This document shows positions 1 through 7,411 of a stretch of DNA of 64,000 nt, one piece after another. Below the pieces are notes generated by a model. That model searched no databases, was not told where the DNA came from, and saw only the letters and a list, made by a program, of their open reading frames with translations. The position numbers and the translations under genes were made by a program. Origin of the DNA: Acidobacteria bacterium Ga0074141 (GTDB lineage: Bacteria; Acidobacteriota; Blastocatellia; Pyrinomonadales; Pyrinomonadaceae); contig LNDP01000024.1 of NCBI GenBank assembly GCA_001464665.1, positions 1 through 64,000 of the forward strand, in the 5' to 3' direction. Every line of letters starts with the position of its first letter. The stretch's first letter is position 1.

Positions 1-217
1 CCCATTCCAATTCTCCTTGCTGGTCAAAAAGTGATTGTTGAGCACGCCCGGCCGCTCGTCTGACGGATGCGTCGCGGCATCGCCGGCAGAGCAGTAGATC
101 GCCGTGGTCGAAGAGGCTCTCTACCGGGGTGTACGCGGAGCAGTCCTCGCATGGCCGGACACCGCCTAGCCACCGCACTGCCTCGGCCCGTTTTTCGCTT
201 GCAATGGTGTTTTGCAT
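1..217 (-). CDS. Small zinc-ribbon-like phage protein (3' end cut by window edge)
   Basis: Partial gene: about 72 codons are visible and the frame is still open at position 1. I chose the ATG at 217 because AGGAGA lies about ten bases upstream. An overlapping frame starting at 227 sits directly on that Shine-Dalgarno and looks like a shadow. The product begins MQNTIASEKR and has two Cys pairs, CEDC and CRRC, about 24 residues apart, as in a small zinc ribbon. Its first five residues match the start of the protein at 2774-3727, suggesting a shared translation-start context. Function unknown. Confidence 0.6.
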   Translation of the reverse strand, partial: MQNTIASEKRAEAVRWLGGVRPCEDCSAYTPVESLFDHGDLLLCRRCRDASVRRAAGRAQQSLFDQQGELEW

Positions 218-312
218 CGGTTAACATTCTCCTGTTAAGACGTTCCCGTTCTTAGGTTCGTTTTGCTTCTCCAAAATGGGCATCCATGTCGCGATGGATG
301 CCCATTTCCCAT

Positions 313-591
313 TTACGCCGCCTCGGCGACCGCATCGAGCTTGCGCTCGGAATAGCGGTTGCGAACAAGCGAGTTGAACAGTCCACCGGTCGAGGTCGTC
401 GGGTCGTCGCAGCTGACGTCGATGGTGTTGAGCACTTCCTCGTCCACATCCTCGTAAGCGTACGCCTTTCCCGACGCCGTCTCAATGAACAGCTTCTTGT
501 TGCCGTGGTCGATAGCGATCGCCTTGATCCAGGATCCTTTCTCGCTCTCGCTCCGTACGTCCTTCCAATTAAGATCATCCAATTCGGCCAT
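313..591 (-). CDS. KTSC-domain protein
   Basis: 92-residue protein. The ATG at 591 is preceded by AGGAGG. Residues about 17-85 follow the KTSC pattern: a beta strand (IKAIAIDHGNKKLFIETASG), an aromatic 'Y.YEDVDEEV' stretch, then a small-residue turn and 'LVRNRY'. KTSC domains are small RNA/DNA-associated or accessory domains common in phages and plasmids, named after lysyl-tRNA synthetase-associated copies; their role is not well defined. It overlaps the upstream gene by 17 bases, so translation is probably coupled. The family assignment comes from the pattern only. Confidence 0.65.
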   Translation of the reverse strand: MAELDDLNWKDVRSESEKGSWIKAIAIDHGNKKLFIETASGKAYAYEDVDEEVLNTIDVSCDDPTTSTGGLFNSLVRNRYSERKLDAVAEAA

Positions 592-802
592 ATCGTTGTT
601 TTGCCTCCTCTGCGGGTTCCCGCAGCTCAAATGCCTCGTCGAAGTTCGGCCCGAGATTGTAGGTCCTGAGCCTTCGTTCGGCGTCCTTCCGGTCGGTCCC
701 AATGCCGCAAAGCCTGAGACGGGTGCCGGTGCGTTTACTGACCGCGTCGAAGTCGTGAAAGTACGTTTCCGCGGTCGCCATATCTGTCACGATGATGCTC
801 AT
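575..802 (-). CDS. Small phage protein, function unknown
   Basis: 75 residues, starting in an ATGA overlap with the stop of the ParB-like gene, so translation is likely coupled. The sequence is mixed alpha/beta with a basic centre (TDRKDAERRLRTY) and no Cys cluster or membrane segment. Its 3' end overlaps the start of the KTSC gene. I do not recognise a family. Confidence 0.6.
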   Translation of the reverse strand: MSIIVTDMATAETYFHDFDAVSKRTGTRLRLCGIGTDRKDAERRLRTYNLGPNFDEAFELREPAEEAKQRYGRIG

Positions 803-2646
803 GCTGCCGCTTCCTCGCCCTCGGCGGGTTTCTCGGGCTGCTTACGGTAGCGAGAATCGAGCTCTGCCAGCGTTTTCCGCTCCCGGACGACCGCGAATGC
901 CTCTTTGCCGCCAAAAAGGGCAGGAGCGTCCACCAGATCGCCGTTTACGACCTTTTGAGCCCAAGCCTCGATCTTCTTTTTCTGGCCTGCGGTCAGCTTC
1001 TCGGTCTGAAGTGCGTAGCCGGCCGCCACGGTCAGGAAGTTGCGTCCGGCGAGCTCGGCGATGTTGTGAATGTGCTGATAGTCGAGGTCGCGGTACGACA
1101 TCGCGAACGCGGCTTCGGCGATCTTGCCGAGTCGGAGCAGTTGATCCGCTTCGAGTCGTTCACGCAGCCACAACGCGAATTCGTCAACGTCGCTGATCCA
1201 GCGATCCGAATCGAAGCCGACGAGGGCTTCGAGCTCGTTGCGGAAGTACAGTCTGATCCGTTCCCATCCGATGTCCATCTCGACCGCACTTGCCACCAGC
1301 ATTGCCGCGGTGTCGAAGCGGACGGCGGCTTCGAGGCCCTTGAGAGCTTTGACTTCTTTGGCTGCCCACTTGCCGGCGTGGTCGGTGATGATGTCGACCG
1401 CTGCGGCGTCCAGGCAGTTCCCCCAAAACTGACGATTCAGGGATTCCGGCGACTGATTAAACGATCGCGATTTGCTGGCACTCGCTCCCGCCTTCGGCCA
1501 ATGGATCTCGCAGTCCTTATCCCGGCAGATCTTCACTTGCTTCGGGAACGCGTCACCCCATCCCATCTTGAGCGCGTTCTCGGCGGACGGGCAGTACTTG
1601 GTCTTGTCCGACTTCTCAGGGAAATAGCTGGCATCCTTTGCGGGCGAGTCGTAGTTGCCGGAACCTATCGCACCTTTCCCGAACCAGCCGCCCGGGTTGC
1701 TGTACTGAAACACCTTCGCGGCTTGGTAATCCGAGCCCCACTTCTTCTGCCCTTCGGTCGACCATTTGTCGAGGATCGCCTCGAAATGCTTCTGGACCTT
1801 GCCCTTGTAGCAGGATGTGTCGAGGCAGCGGTCGTCTTTGAGCTCGACCTCGCCAAACAGGTTCGGGTTGGCCCCGACGCGTTTCGGGCACTCGACGCAG
1901 GTCAGCCCTTCCTTGTGGAGCGATGCGCTCTTGAGGCTGAACGGAGCTGTTTTCAGCTCACCGGTCGCCTGGTCGATCACATCGCGGAGCGACTCGACCG
2001 ACACCCACCGGGCTTGGCAGAAGTCCTTGCCGTATTTTTCGAGAGCCTTCTTCTGGATCTTCTCCGGATAGGCCGCGATCATCGTCGCCTCGGTCAGAGA
2101 TACCTTGTTTTGCTCGATACCGGTGATCAGGTCCGGGAGCAGATTCGTGAGCGACGCACGCTTCGCGATGAACGACGGCGTCTTGCCGACACGCAGCCCT
2201 ATCTCGCGGGGATCCACTCCCTGCTTGAGCAGCGACGCAAAGCCGAACGCCTCGTCGAGCGGATGAACGTCCACCCGTTGCAGGTTCTCGATCGTCTGGA
2301 TCGTGAGAGCCTCGTCGTCGGTGAGTTCGCGGACGGATGCCGCGATCGTCTTTGCCCCGAGCATCTGGACGGCCCGGTACCGCCGTTCACCGCTGACCAG
2401 CTCGTAGCGGTCGCCTTTCGGACGAACGACGACCGGATGGATCAGTCCCTTCGCTTCGATGATGCTGTTGGCCAGCTCGAGAATTTCGTCGTCGCTGAGC
2501 CGGTTACGTCGGCGGAGCTGCGTGTCGAAGGTGGAGAGGTCGATCTTGGTCAGTTCAATGCCATCCGGGTTGATCACTTCGGCGGGTATCTCGCGCTCGA
2601 AAGCCGGCTTCTTTGCCGGCGAGGTTGCTGCTTTTGCTTTTGCCAT
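799..2646 (-). CDS. ParB/RepB/Spo0J-family protein, large phage type
   Basis: 615 residues. The N-terminal ParB domain carries GERRYRA at 86-92 and ENLQR at 120-124, the two boxes of the CTP/nuclease fold. A helical DNA-binding region follows ('PREIGLRVGKTPSFIAKR', helix-turn-helix-like). The middle has a Cys cluster (CVECPKR ... CLDTSCYKGK) typical of the longer phage and plasmid versions. Known: ParB proteins bind DNA sites and slide as CTP-dependent clamps; large phage forms may act in replication, regulation or nucleolytic steps rather than segregation. No parA neighbour is visible, so partition is not implied. The Shine-Dalgarno AGGAG sits just before the ATG at 2646. A hairpin and a tRNA lie immediately upstream. 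Confidence 0.9.
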   Translation of the reverse strand: MAKAKAATSPAKKPAFEREIPAEVINPDGIELTKIDLSTFDTQLRRRNRLSDDEILELANSIIEAKGLIHPVVVRPKGDRYELVSGERRYRAVQMLGAKTIAASVRELTDDEALTIQTIENLQRVDVHPLDEAFGFASLLKQGVDPREIGLRVGKTPSFIAKRASLTNLLPDLITGIEQNKVSLTEATMIAAYPEKIQKKALEKYGKDFCQARWVSVESLRDVIDQATGELKTAPFSLKSASLHKEGLTCVECPKRVGANPNLFGEVELKDDRCLDTSCYKGKVQKHFEAILDKWSTEGQKKWGSDYQAAKVFQYSNPGGWFGKGAIGSGNYDSPAKDASYFPEKSDKTKYCPSAENALKMGWGDAFPKQVKICRDKDCEIHWPKAGASASKSRSFNQSPESLNRQFWGNCLDAAAVDIITDHAGKWAAKEVKALKGLEAAVRFDTAAMLVASAVEMDIGWERIRLYFRNELEALVGFDSDRWISDVDEFALWLRERLEADQLLRLGKIAEAAFAMSYRDLDYQHIHNIAELAGRNFLTVAAGYALQTEKLTAGQKKKIEAWAQKVVNGDLVDAPALFGGKEAFAVVRERKTLAELDSRYRKQPEKPAEGEEAAA

Positions 2647-2660
2647 TGCTTTCTCCTGTT

Positions 2661-2680
2661 AGGCGGTCAAGCGACCGCCT
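2661..2680 (-). promoter_or_regulatory. Perfect 8-bp hairpin between tRNA and parB-like gene
   Basis: AGGCGGTC and GACCGCCT form a perfect 8-bp stem with a 4-nt loop. It lies between the tRNA 3' end and the parB-like Shine-Dalgarno. No T-run follows on the minus strand, so it is not a standard terminator. It may protect the parB mRNA 5' end after tRNA excision or attenuate read-through (inference). Confidence 0.4.
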
Positions 2681-2692
2681 CGGTCTAGTGGT

Positions 2693-2769
2693 TGGTTGCG
2701 AGAGGCAGAGTTGAACCGCCTGATTTCCGGCTTATGAGGCCGACGAGCCACCCTTGCTCCATTCTCGCG
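2693..2769 (-). tRNA. tRNA-Met(CAT), initiator-like, phage-encoded
   Basis: 77 nt with encoded CCA. Anticodon loop CTCATAA, anticodon stem TCGGC/GCCGG, T arm GGCGG-TTCAACT-CTGCC, acceptor CGCGAGA/TCTCGCA. The first acceptor base C faces A72 unpaired, the hallmark of bacterial initiator tRNAs, and the D-stem/anticodon segment GCTCGTCGG matches E. coli tRNA-fMet. Differences: the anticodon stem next to the loop is GGC/GCC rather than three G:C pairs in one orientation, three bases instead of two precede the D stem, and the D loop is short (AAGGGTG). It starts 4 nt after the upstream stop codon and is therefore probably excised from the polycistronic replication transcript. Confidence 0.85.
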
Positions 2770-2773
2770 TGAG

Positions 2774-3727
2774 TTACGAATTTGCCTTCTCAAGCTCCTC
2801 GTCGGAGGCCGGGATCGTCGTCGCCAGAGTGACTACCCGTTTGGATTCCACCGTCACGAAATCCGGCAGCGGTTCCTTCCGCTTGACGAGGTCGTTGACG
2901 TACGCCTTGATGCGGGGAAGGTCGAGCTGCGGACCGTGGTTGACGATCGCGGCCGGGTAGTTCTTCTCGGCCCATGTGATCCCCTTCGGTTCGTCGAAAT
3001 CGTACGTCTTGCTGTTCCTGAACTTGATGTACAGATCGAATTCCGATTCGTTCGGGTAGCGCTCGGCGTACTCTGTCGACGCAAACTTCAACTGGCCAAC
3101 GACCGAGTCGCGCCGGTTGGTCGCCGCCTTCCGCTCTTGGATCAGCTCGGCGTTCTCTTTGTTGAACTTTTCCTGCTTCGCCTTGAACTGCGCGTCGAGC
3201 GAGTTCACCACGCGTGCCTCGGCGAAGTACGCGGCCTCGACCTTGCGGATCGCGCCCACGAGCTCGTCGTCGCTCATCCGGAGGATCTTTTCTTCCCACG
3301 TGAGCGGTTGCTCGGGCTGGACGTCCTCGGGCTCCGCTGTCTCCGCTGTCTCTGGCTCGGGTTGAGCTTCCACGCTTGGGGTTTCCTCGGGCTGCTCTAC
3401 CTGCGGCGGATAGTGTCCGTTCTGTGGTGGACCGGGTGTGACTGCCGGGATGCTTTCGACCGGGATGGATTCGATCGCGGGTTGTTGGAGCGGGTCGATC
3501 TCCCGACCGGCACCGATCAGGCGTTCGTTCCCGAACGAGCTCCGCGCCGTTTCCTCCGTGAAGTACGCCCGAATGGTCGGCGGCGTGGATGCCTTGTCGA
3601 TGGCGATCCATTTTTCCAGCAGGTTCGGGTCGTCGCTTTTGGCAACGTAGCGGCCTTGGAAGTTCTCCGAATGAAGCACGTTCAAGATCTGGTCTGGTTT
3701 GATTTCTGTCGCGATTGTGTTTTGCAT
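2774..3727 (-). CDS. Phage protein with Pro/Glu-rich linker and coiled coil, function unknown
   Basis: 317 residues starting at the ATG at 3727, eight bases after AGGAG; an upstream in-frame start would fall inside the operator palindrome. Layout: an N-terminal globular region (1-80), an acidic Pro/Glu-rich linker (about 100-150), a predicted coiled coil (about 165-215, 'AKQEKFNKENAELIQERKAA') and a C-terminal alpha/beta part. It is the first gene of the second leftward unit, with its own promoter and 21-bp palindrome. Position beside the ParB-like gene suggests a DNA-metabolism role, but no family is recognised. Confidence 0.75.
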   Translation of the reverse strand: MQNTIATEIKPDQILNVLHSENFQGRYVAKSDDPNLLEKWIAIDKASTPPTIRAYFTEETARSSFGNERLIGAGREIDPLQQPAIESIPVESIPAVTPGPPQNGHYPPQVEQPEETPSVEAQPEPETAETAEPEDVQPEQPLTWEEKILRMSDDELVGAIRKVEAAYFAEARVVNSLDAQFKAKQEKFNKENAELIQERKAATNRRDSVVGQLKFASTEYAERYPNESEFDLYIKFRNSKTYDFDEPKGITWAEKNYPAAIVNHGPQLDLPRIKAYVNDLVKRKEPLPDFVTVESKRVVTLATTIPASDEELEKANS

Positions 3728-3738
3728 TTTGTTTCTCC

Positions 3739-3759
3739 TGTAAAGCAAGTTGCTTTACA
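3739..3759. promoter_or_regulatory. 21-bp perfect palindrome, probable operator
   Basis: Arms TGTAAAGCAA and TTGCTTTACA around one central base, lying between the -10 element and the start codon of the gene at 2774-3727 and touching its Shine-Dalgarno. A further half-site (TGTAAAGCA) lies at 3778-3786 between -10 and -35. The geometry is that of a dimeric repressor operator, and the two ribbon-helix-helix proteins at 14.1-14.7 kb are candidates to bind it (inference). Confidence 0.65.
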
Positions 3760-3763
3760 CCGA

Positions 3764-3793
3764 ATGATAAACCTCTTGTAAAGCAGATGTCAA
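3764..3793 (-). promoter_or_regulatory. Leftward sigma70-type promoter, TTGACA-18-TATCAT
   Basis: On the minus strand TTGACA (3793-3788) and TATCAT (3769-3764) are separated by 18 bp. The same pair with the same spacing occurs at 14381-14410, and both have AGTTATC just outside on the + strand. It drives the ParB-side half of the operon. Confidence 0.7.
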
Positions 3794-3816
3794 GACAAAA
3801 GTTATCATTTGGGTTT

Positions 3817-4305
3817 TTAGCGCTTGATGACTTTCGGCGGGTACCGATATCCGGTCTCGTGCTTGCACTCGTAGGTCTTCTCGATCCGGTCCGTCTCGGG
3901 ATTGACGACGTAGATCGTGCCTTGGTTCTCACGGCATTCGTCGCAGTAGTGGTCGAACTCGATGCGGTAGTAGCCGTCGAAGATCGCCATCAGCGAAGCG
4001 GCTTCGATGCTCCTCGGCTGCCGGCCGTCGTAGAAATCCTTTGCCCGAGCGTCGAGCGTTTTCTGCAGCAGATCCTCGTAGGTCCACTCGGGGATGCGCC
4101 AGCGTCTGAATTCCGTAAGCCAGGCCGCGGCCATCAGGTCAGCTTCCTTCGGATCGAGCAGCGAGTAACCCTGCAAGAGTCGTGACCGGTTGATCAAGCT
4201 CATCATTCGCTCGATCTCGTCCAGCGAAAAGATGTCCGCGCTCTTCCCGCCATTGCTTGAGTGCTGCATCGTAGTCTTCTGCGGTTCGAATTTTCTTTCT
4301 GCCAT
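3817..4305 (-). CDS. Phage protein with Cys motif, possible replication accessory
   Basis: 162 residues. The ATG at 4305 has AGGAG 12 bases upstream. The N-terminal 55 codons overlap the 3' end of the initiator gene in another frame. The central part is helical (LLDPKEADLMAAAWLTEFRRW, DLLQKTLDARAKDF). The C-terminus carries CDEC and a later C-K-H, a likely zinc site. The next ATG at 4269 would shorten the overlap but has a poorer ribosome site. Gene order initiator/small helical protein/helicase recalls phage helicase-loader sets, but no loader motif is visible, so that role is only a guess. Confidence 0.7.
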   Translation of the reverse strand: MAERKFEPQKTTMQHSSNGGKSADIFSLDEIERMMSLINRSRLLQGYSLLDPKEADLMAAAWLTEFRRWRIPEWTYEDLLQKTLDARAKDFYDGRQPRSIEAASLMAIFDGYYRIEFDHYCDECRENQGTIYVVNPETDRIEKTYECKHETGYRYPPKVIKR

Positions 4306-5140
4306 TGTTTTGCTCCTGTCCGGGCTTGATGCCCTTTTCTTGCCTGAACTGCCAATCCGGCAGGTAGGCTGCGACGGTCCGCCACGTAACGCGGCTTGTC
4401 CGCCATGATTCCATCCGCATCACGTTGTAGCACTTGATCACCTCAAGCGGCGGCGTGCCGGATAGCCACATCTTGCGAACATCTTCCAGATGTTCGCTTT
4501 TTAAGTGAGGAGCGGCTGCGTCGAGCAGCTCCCTGAATTCGGCGAGCGTATGCTCGCCGATCTTTTTTGGTTTGTTAAGCGGTTCACCAAAGGGAGAAGA
4601 TTTTTCACTCGCGGACGCACGCACACGCGGTTTGTGTGATGGTTCTATTGACGGTTCTTGATGGTTATATATGGGGGTGTCATGGGTGACACCTTTTTCG
4701 GTCACCCATGACGCCTTTTCTTGGTCACCGGTGACACCTTTTATTTCAGAAAAGGTGTCATCCATGACCTCTTTTATCTCCTCAGAAAAGGTGTCGCCGG
4801 TGACACCCTTTATTTCGGGCTCGGGAAAAGAGGACACCGGTGTCCCCTTTTCGGATCGGGCTGTTTCCGGCACTTCCGGGCGAAGAAGTTGATACAACGA
4901 TTGTTTCCCTCGCCCTTGTGCTTGTTTCGTTTCTAGGTAACCGAGGTCTTCAAGCGTTCGGAAGTTCCGGGTTACCTGCCTAACGCGGATCCTTGCCTTT
5001 TTAGCGATCAGGCTGCGTCGCGGCCATGCCAGCCCGCTCGAGTCCGCGTGGTCCGCGATCGCCAGAAGCGTGAGCAGCAGCGATCCATCAATCCTCGTGT
5101 CGTCGTTGTCAAAGTAATATCCAACCCACTGTGCCGACAT
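4139..5140 (-). CDS. Winged-helix phage replication initiator (O/RepA-like)
   Basis: 333 residues. The N-terminus (1-90) is a helix-turn-helix domain of the phage/plasmid initiator kind ('LLLTLLAIADHADSSGLAWPRRSLIAKKARIRVRQVTRNFRTLEDLGYL'-like, condensed here as LAIADHAD...GLAWPRRSLIA...RTLEDLGYL). Residues about 95-155 are low-complexity and repetitive because the DNA there is an iteron-like array. The C-terminal part (about 205-333) is helical and may contact the helicase. The arrangement matches lambda O, whose gene contains the origin. It lies next to the DnaB-type helicase. The last 167 bp are shared with the following gene. Confidence 0.8.
   Translation of the reverse strand: MSAQWVGYYFDNDDTRIDGSLLLTLLAIADHADSSGLAWPRRSLIAKKARIRVRQVTRNFRTLEDLGYLETKQAQGRGKQSLYQLLRPEVPETARSEKGTPVSSFPEPEIKGVTGDTFSEEIKEVMDDTFSEIKGVTGDQEKASWVTEKGVTHDTPIYNHQEPSIEPSHKPRVRASASEKSSPFGEPLNKPKKIGEHTLAEFRELLDAAAPHLKSEHLEDVRKMWLSGTPPLEVIKCYNVMRMESWRTSRVTWRTVAAYLPDWQFRQEKGIKPGQEQNNGRKKIRTAEDYDAALKQWREERGHLFAGRDRANDELDQPVTTLAGLLAARSEGS
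4676..4855. repeat. Six iteron-like repeats inside the initiator gene, probable phage origin
   Basis: Six imperfect copies of a unit around TGACACCTTTT, each preceded by a partly complementary GGTGTCA or GGTCACC, so each copy is also a dyad (for example GGTGTCATGGGTGACACC). Units begin near 4676, 4709, 4731, 4754, 4787 and 4833; most are followed by a T/A-rich TTTTATTTC tract. Known: lambda-type and many plasmid origins are iterons within or beside the initiator gene. Inference: this is the binding array for the protein encoded by the surrounding gene. Confidence 0.7.
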
Positions 5141-5156
5141 TCATTTACCTCCATTC

Positions 5157-6527
5157 CTAATTCTTGTTACCGAATTTCACCTTGTCCCTGAGCCAGATAG
5201 CCTCGACGGTGTCGGTCGGCCCGTTCCGGTTCTTGGCGATGATGAACTCGGTCGTGTAATTGGTCGAGTCTGTCTCTTTCTTCTCGTAGTAGCTCGGGCG
5301 ATAGAGAAAGATCACGACGTCCGCATCCTGTTCGATCGCTCCGGAGTCGCGCAGGTCCGAAAGCTTCGGCCGCGGCGGATTGCGATTCTCGGGAGCTCGG
5401 GAGAGCTGCGAAAGGGCGATCACCGGGCATTTGAGCTCTTTGGCGATGGCCTTCAGTTCGCGAGATATGGCGCTGATGTCATCGCGGCGTTCGCGGCTGG
5501 GTTTGCTCGAAGTCATCAGGCCTAGATAGTCGACCGCGACCAGGTCGAGCTTCTTTTGCTCCGTCTTGATCTTCCGGGCCTTGGCGAGCACCTGTGTCGG
5601 TGTCATGGCAGGAGTGTCGTCAATGAAGAATCGTCGCCCTTGGAGCGTGTTATAGACATCGGTGGCCTGTTTCCATTGCATATCGCTTAGAACGTTGTGA
5701 GCGTAGCCCCAGAGGCTAATATCAGCTATCTGAGCGATCGTCCGGTCGATGACCTGCTCTTTACTCATTTCCAGCGACGCGAAAAAGACGACATGGTCAT
5801 CAAGAGCCGCGTTGACGAGGAACTGCAAAGCCGCGGCCGTCTTGCCCATCGATGGCCGGGCAGCGAGGATGATGAGGTCCTGCTGCTTGAAGCCGGCGAG
5901 GAAGCTGTCCAGATCCCGCAGGCCGGTCTTGATGCCTTGAACTATCTCGCCGCTCTTTCGCCGCTCGTAAGCCTTGGTCAAGCTTTCGTAGGCGAGCAGC
6001 TCGGCCAGCACCGGTCCGGCCGCTCCCTGGTCGCGCTCTTGCGATAGGGTGAAGATCATCTGCTCGGCACGATCGAGCACCAGCTCCGAATCCTCTTCCT
6101 CTTCCAAAGCGTCGCTTGTGATCTGCGCACACGACATGATCAACCGACGCAGTAGAGACTTCTGCCGGATGATCTGAAGGTACTCGCCGACGTCGGTGAA
6201 GTGCGGAAGCCCGTAGCTCAGGTTTGTGATCGCCGCGATGCCGCCGACCGTTGCCGCATCGCCGTCGCGCTTCAATTCCTCGGCGATCAGGATCGGGTCA
6301 ATGGTCCGGTTAGAGTTGAACAGCGAGAGCATCGCCGTATATATCCGACGATGGAACGGCGAGTAGAAATCATCCGCCTCAAGAGCCTCTGCGGCCTGTG
6401 CGATTATGTTCTCGTCGAGCAGCACCGCTCCGAGAACGCATCGCTCTGCGTCGTTCGACGATGGCAGCGGTTTCGAGAAAAGTACCTCGCCTTTGATCTG
6501 AGTTGTCTGGTCTTTCTTACGTGGCAT
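5157..6527 (-). CDS. dnaB: Replicative DNA helicase, DnaB family
   Basis: 456 residues from the ATG at 6527, where GGAGG lies just upstream; a TTG 13 codons earlier is also open. N-terminal DnaB domain ('DAERCVLGAVLLDENII', 25-42) and RecA-like ATPase domain: Walker A ARPSMGKTAA near 223-232, DDTPAMT (motif H2 region), Walker B LDLVAVDYLGLM, the conserved 'SRELKAIAKELKCPVIALSQLSR' and 'DLRDSGAIEQDADVV' motifs. Known role: hexameric 5'-3' helicase loaded at the replication origin. It sits between the J-domain protein and the initiator, forming a phage replication module. Confidence 0.95.
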   Translation of the reverse strand: MPRKKDQTTQIKGEVLFSKPLPSSNDAERCVLGAVLLDENIIAQAAEALEADDFYSPFHRRIYTAMLSLFNSNRTIDPILIAEELKRDGDAATVGGIAAITNLSYGLPHFTDVGEYLQIIRQKSLLRRLIMSCAQITSDALEEEEDSELVLDRAEQMIFTLSQERDQGAAGPVLAELLAYESLTKAYERRKSGEIVQGIKTGLRDLDSFLAGFKQQDLIILAARPSMGKTAAALQFLVNAALDDHVVFFASLEMSKEQVIDRTIAQIADISLWGYAHNVLSDMQWKQATDVYNTLQGRRFFIDDTPAMTPTQVLAKARKIKTEQKKLDLVAVDYLGLMTSSKPSRERRDDISAISRELKAIAKELKCPVIALSQLSRAPENRNPPRPKLSDLRDSGAIEQDADVVIFLYRPSYYEKKETDSTNYTTEFIIAKNRNGPTDTVEAIWLRDKVKFGNKN

Positions 6528-7179
6528 TCTCCTCCAAAACCCGCTTTGCCGCGGTGAGTTTGACAAAGTCCTCGTGCGATCCGCCTGCGTCCGGATGGAG
6601 CTTCATCGACGCGTGCCGGAAAGCCCGGTCGCGGATCTCTGTGTAAGCCTTGATGTCGGCCGCTTTGTATTGCGTGTGCTGTGCGATGAACAGAGCTGCC
6701 GTTTCGACCGTGAAACCGCCATCGCTGGCAGGCGGGAGAGCTTTGTAGCCTTCGTAGTGAGCGTTCGCTTTGCCACCACCACTCACGCCATACCGGTCGA
6801 CCTTGCGAAGAGCTTCGAGAGCATCAGCGATCGCCCGCAGGTTCGCTTCGAACGATGTGAATTGGTCGCACTCAAAACTCATCGGCATGTATCGGCGGTT
6901 CGGCCTGTCCCACACATCGAAGCGGACCACCAAGCCGGGATGTGACGGAGCACGAGCCCCGCGCCGGAGCATTCCGTCGTTCCGGACGTCATACGGCGTG
7001 TGTGCCGTCTGGATCACGCACGAATCTTCGCGGTAGCCGAGCATCTTCATCTCCCGGTGGAGGAGCTCAAGCGTCTCGGTCCAGCTTTTACCGAACGGCG
7101 ACGGCTTGCGTTTGTGGTCGGGCGTCAGCTCCCGCGGGAACTGGCCTTCAAGTGATTTGTATGTGTATCTAAGAGTCAT
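6517..7179 (-). CDS. J-domain (DnaJ-like) phage protein
   Basis: 220 residues from the ATG at 7179; GGAGG lies 11 bases upstream, and a GTG three codons earlier is too close to it. The C-terminal about 55 residues resemble helices II-III of a J domain, with the HPD motif in 'HASMKLHPDAGGSHEDFVKLTAAKRVLE'-type context (key residues H-P-D-A-G-G). The N-terminal about 150 residues are unrecognised. Known: J domains stimulate DnaK ATPase. Inference: placed directly before dnaB, it may recruit host DnaK to remodel the initiator-helicase complex, as DnaK/DnaJ do in lambda replication. Confidence 0.8.
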   Translation of the reverse strand: MTLRYTYKSLEGQFPRELTPDHKRKPSPFGKSWTETLELLHREMKMLGYREDSCVIQTAHTPYDVRNDGMLRRGARAPSHPGLVVRFDVWDRPNRRYMPMSFECDQFTSFEANLRAIADALEALRKVDRYGVSGGGKANAHYEGYKALPPASDGGFTVETAALFIAQHTQYKAADIKAYTEIRDRAFRHASMKLHPDAGGSHEDFVKLTAAKRVLEENAT

Positions 7180-7411
7180 TGTTTTCACGACCTCCGGTTA
7201 ATTGTCTTGGTTCGGTCGGGATGAAGCCGGAACCGGTACCGCCAACAATATTCATGAATTGGATCTCGACGCGGGCCGAATCGATGATCGTCTTTGCGAT
7301 ATTGGCGACGGCGTTCGCCTGGTCGGCGTCCATCGTTTCTTCGCCGTCGACCAGCTTCTCGATCGTCTCAAACAACAGGTTGCGAAGATCCTCGATCTTG
7401 TTCTTTGGCAT
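7169..7411 (-). CDS. Small helical phage protein, function unknown
   Basis: 80 residues; AGGAG precedes the ATG at 7411. The sequence 'LRNLLFETIEKLVDGE...ANAVANIAKTIIDSARVEIQF' matches the look of a small, widespread phage/ICE family: a helical protein with conserved 'L.D....A.A....AK.II..A..E'. It overlaps both neighbours, so expression is probably coupled. No biochemical role is known to me. Confidence 0.7.
   Translation of the reverse strand: MPKNKIEDLRNLLFETIEKLVDGEETMDADQANAVANIAKTIIDSARVEIQFMNIVGGTGSGFIPTEPRQLTGGRENNDS

Noticed and set aside
955-2688. 577-codon open frame on the + strand
   Set aside because: Exactly antisense to the ParB-like gene, which has clear family motifs and a ribosome site; long antisense frames are expected in GC-rich DNA.
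2790-3932. 380-codon open frame on the - strand
   Set aside because: Covers the gene at 2774-3727 in another frame, reads through the promoter/operator region and is extremely Arg-rich, a typical shadow composition.
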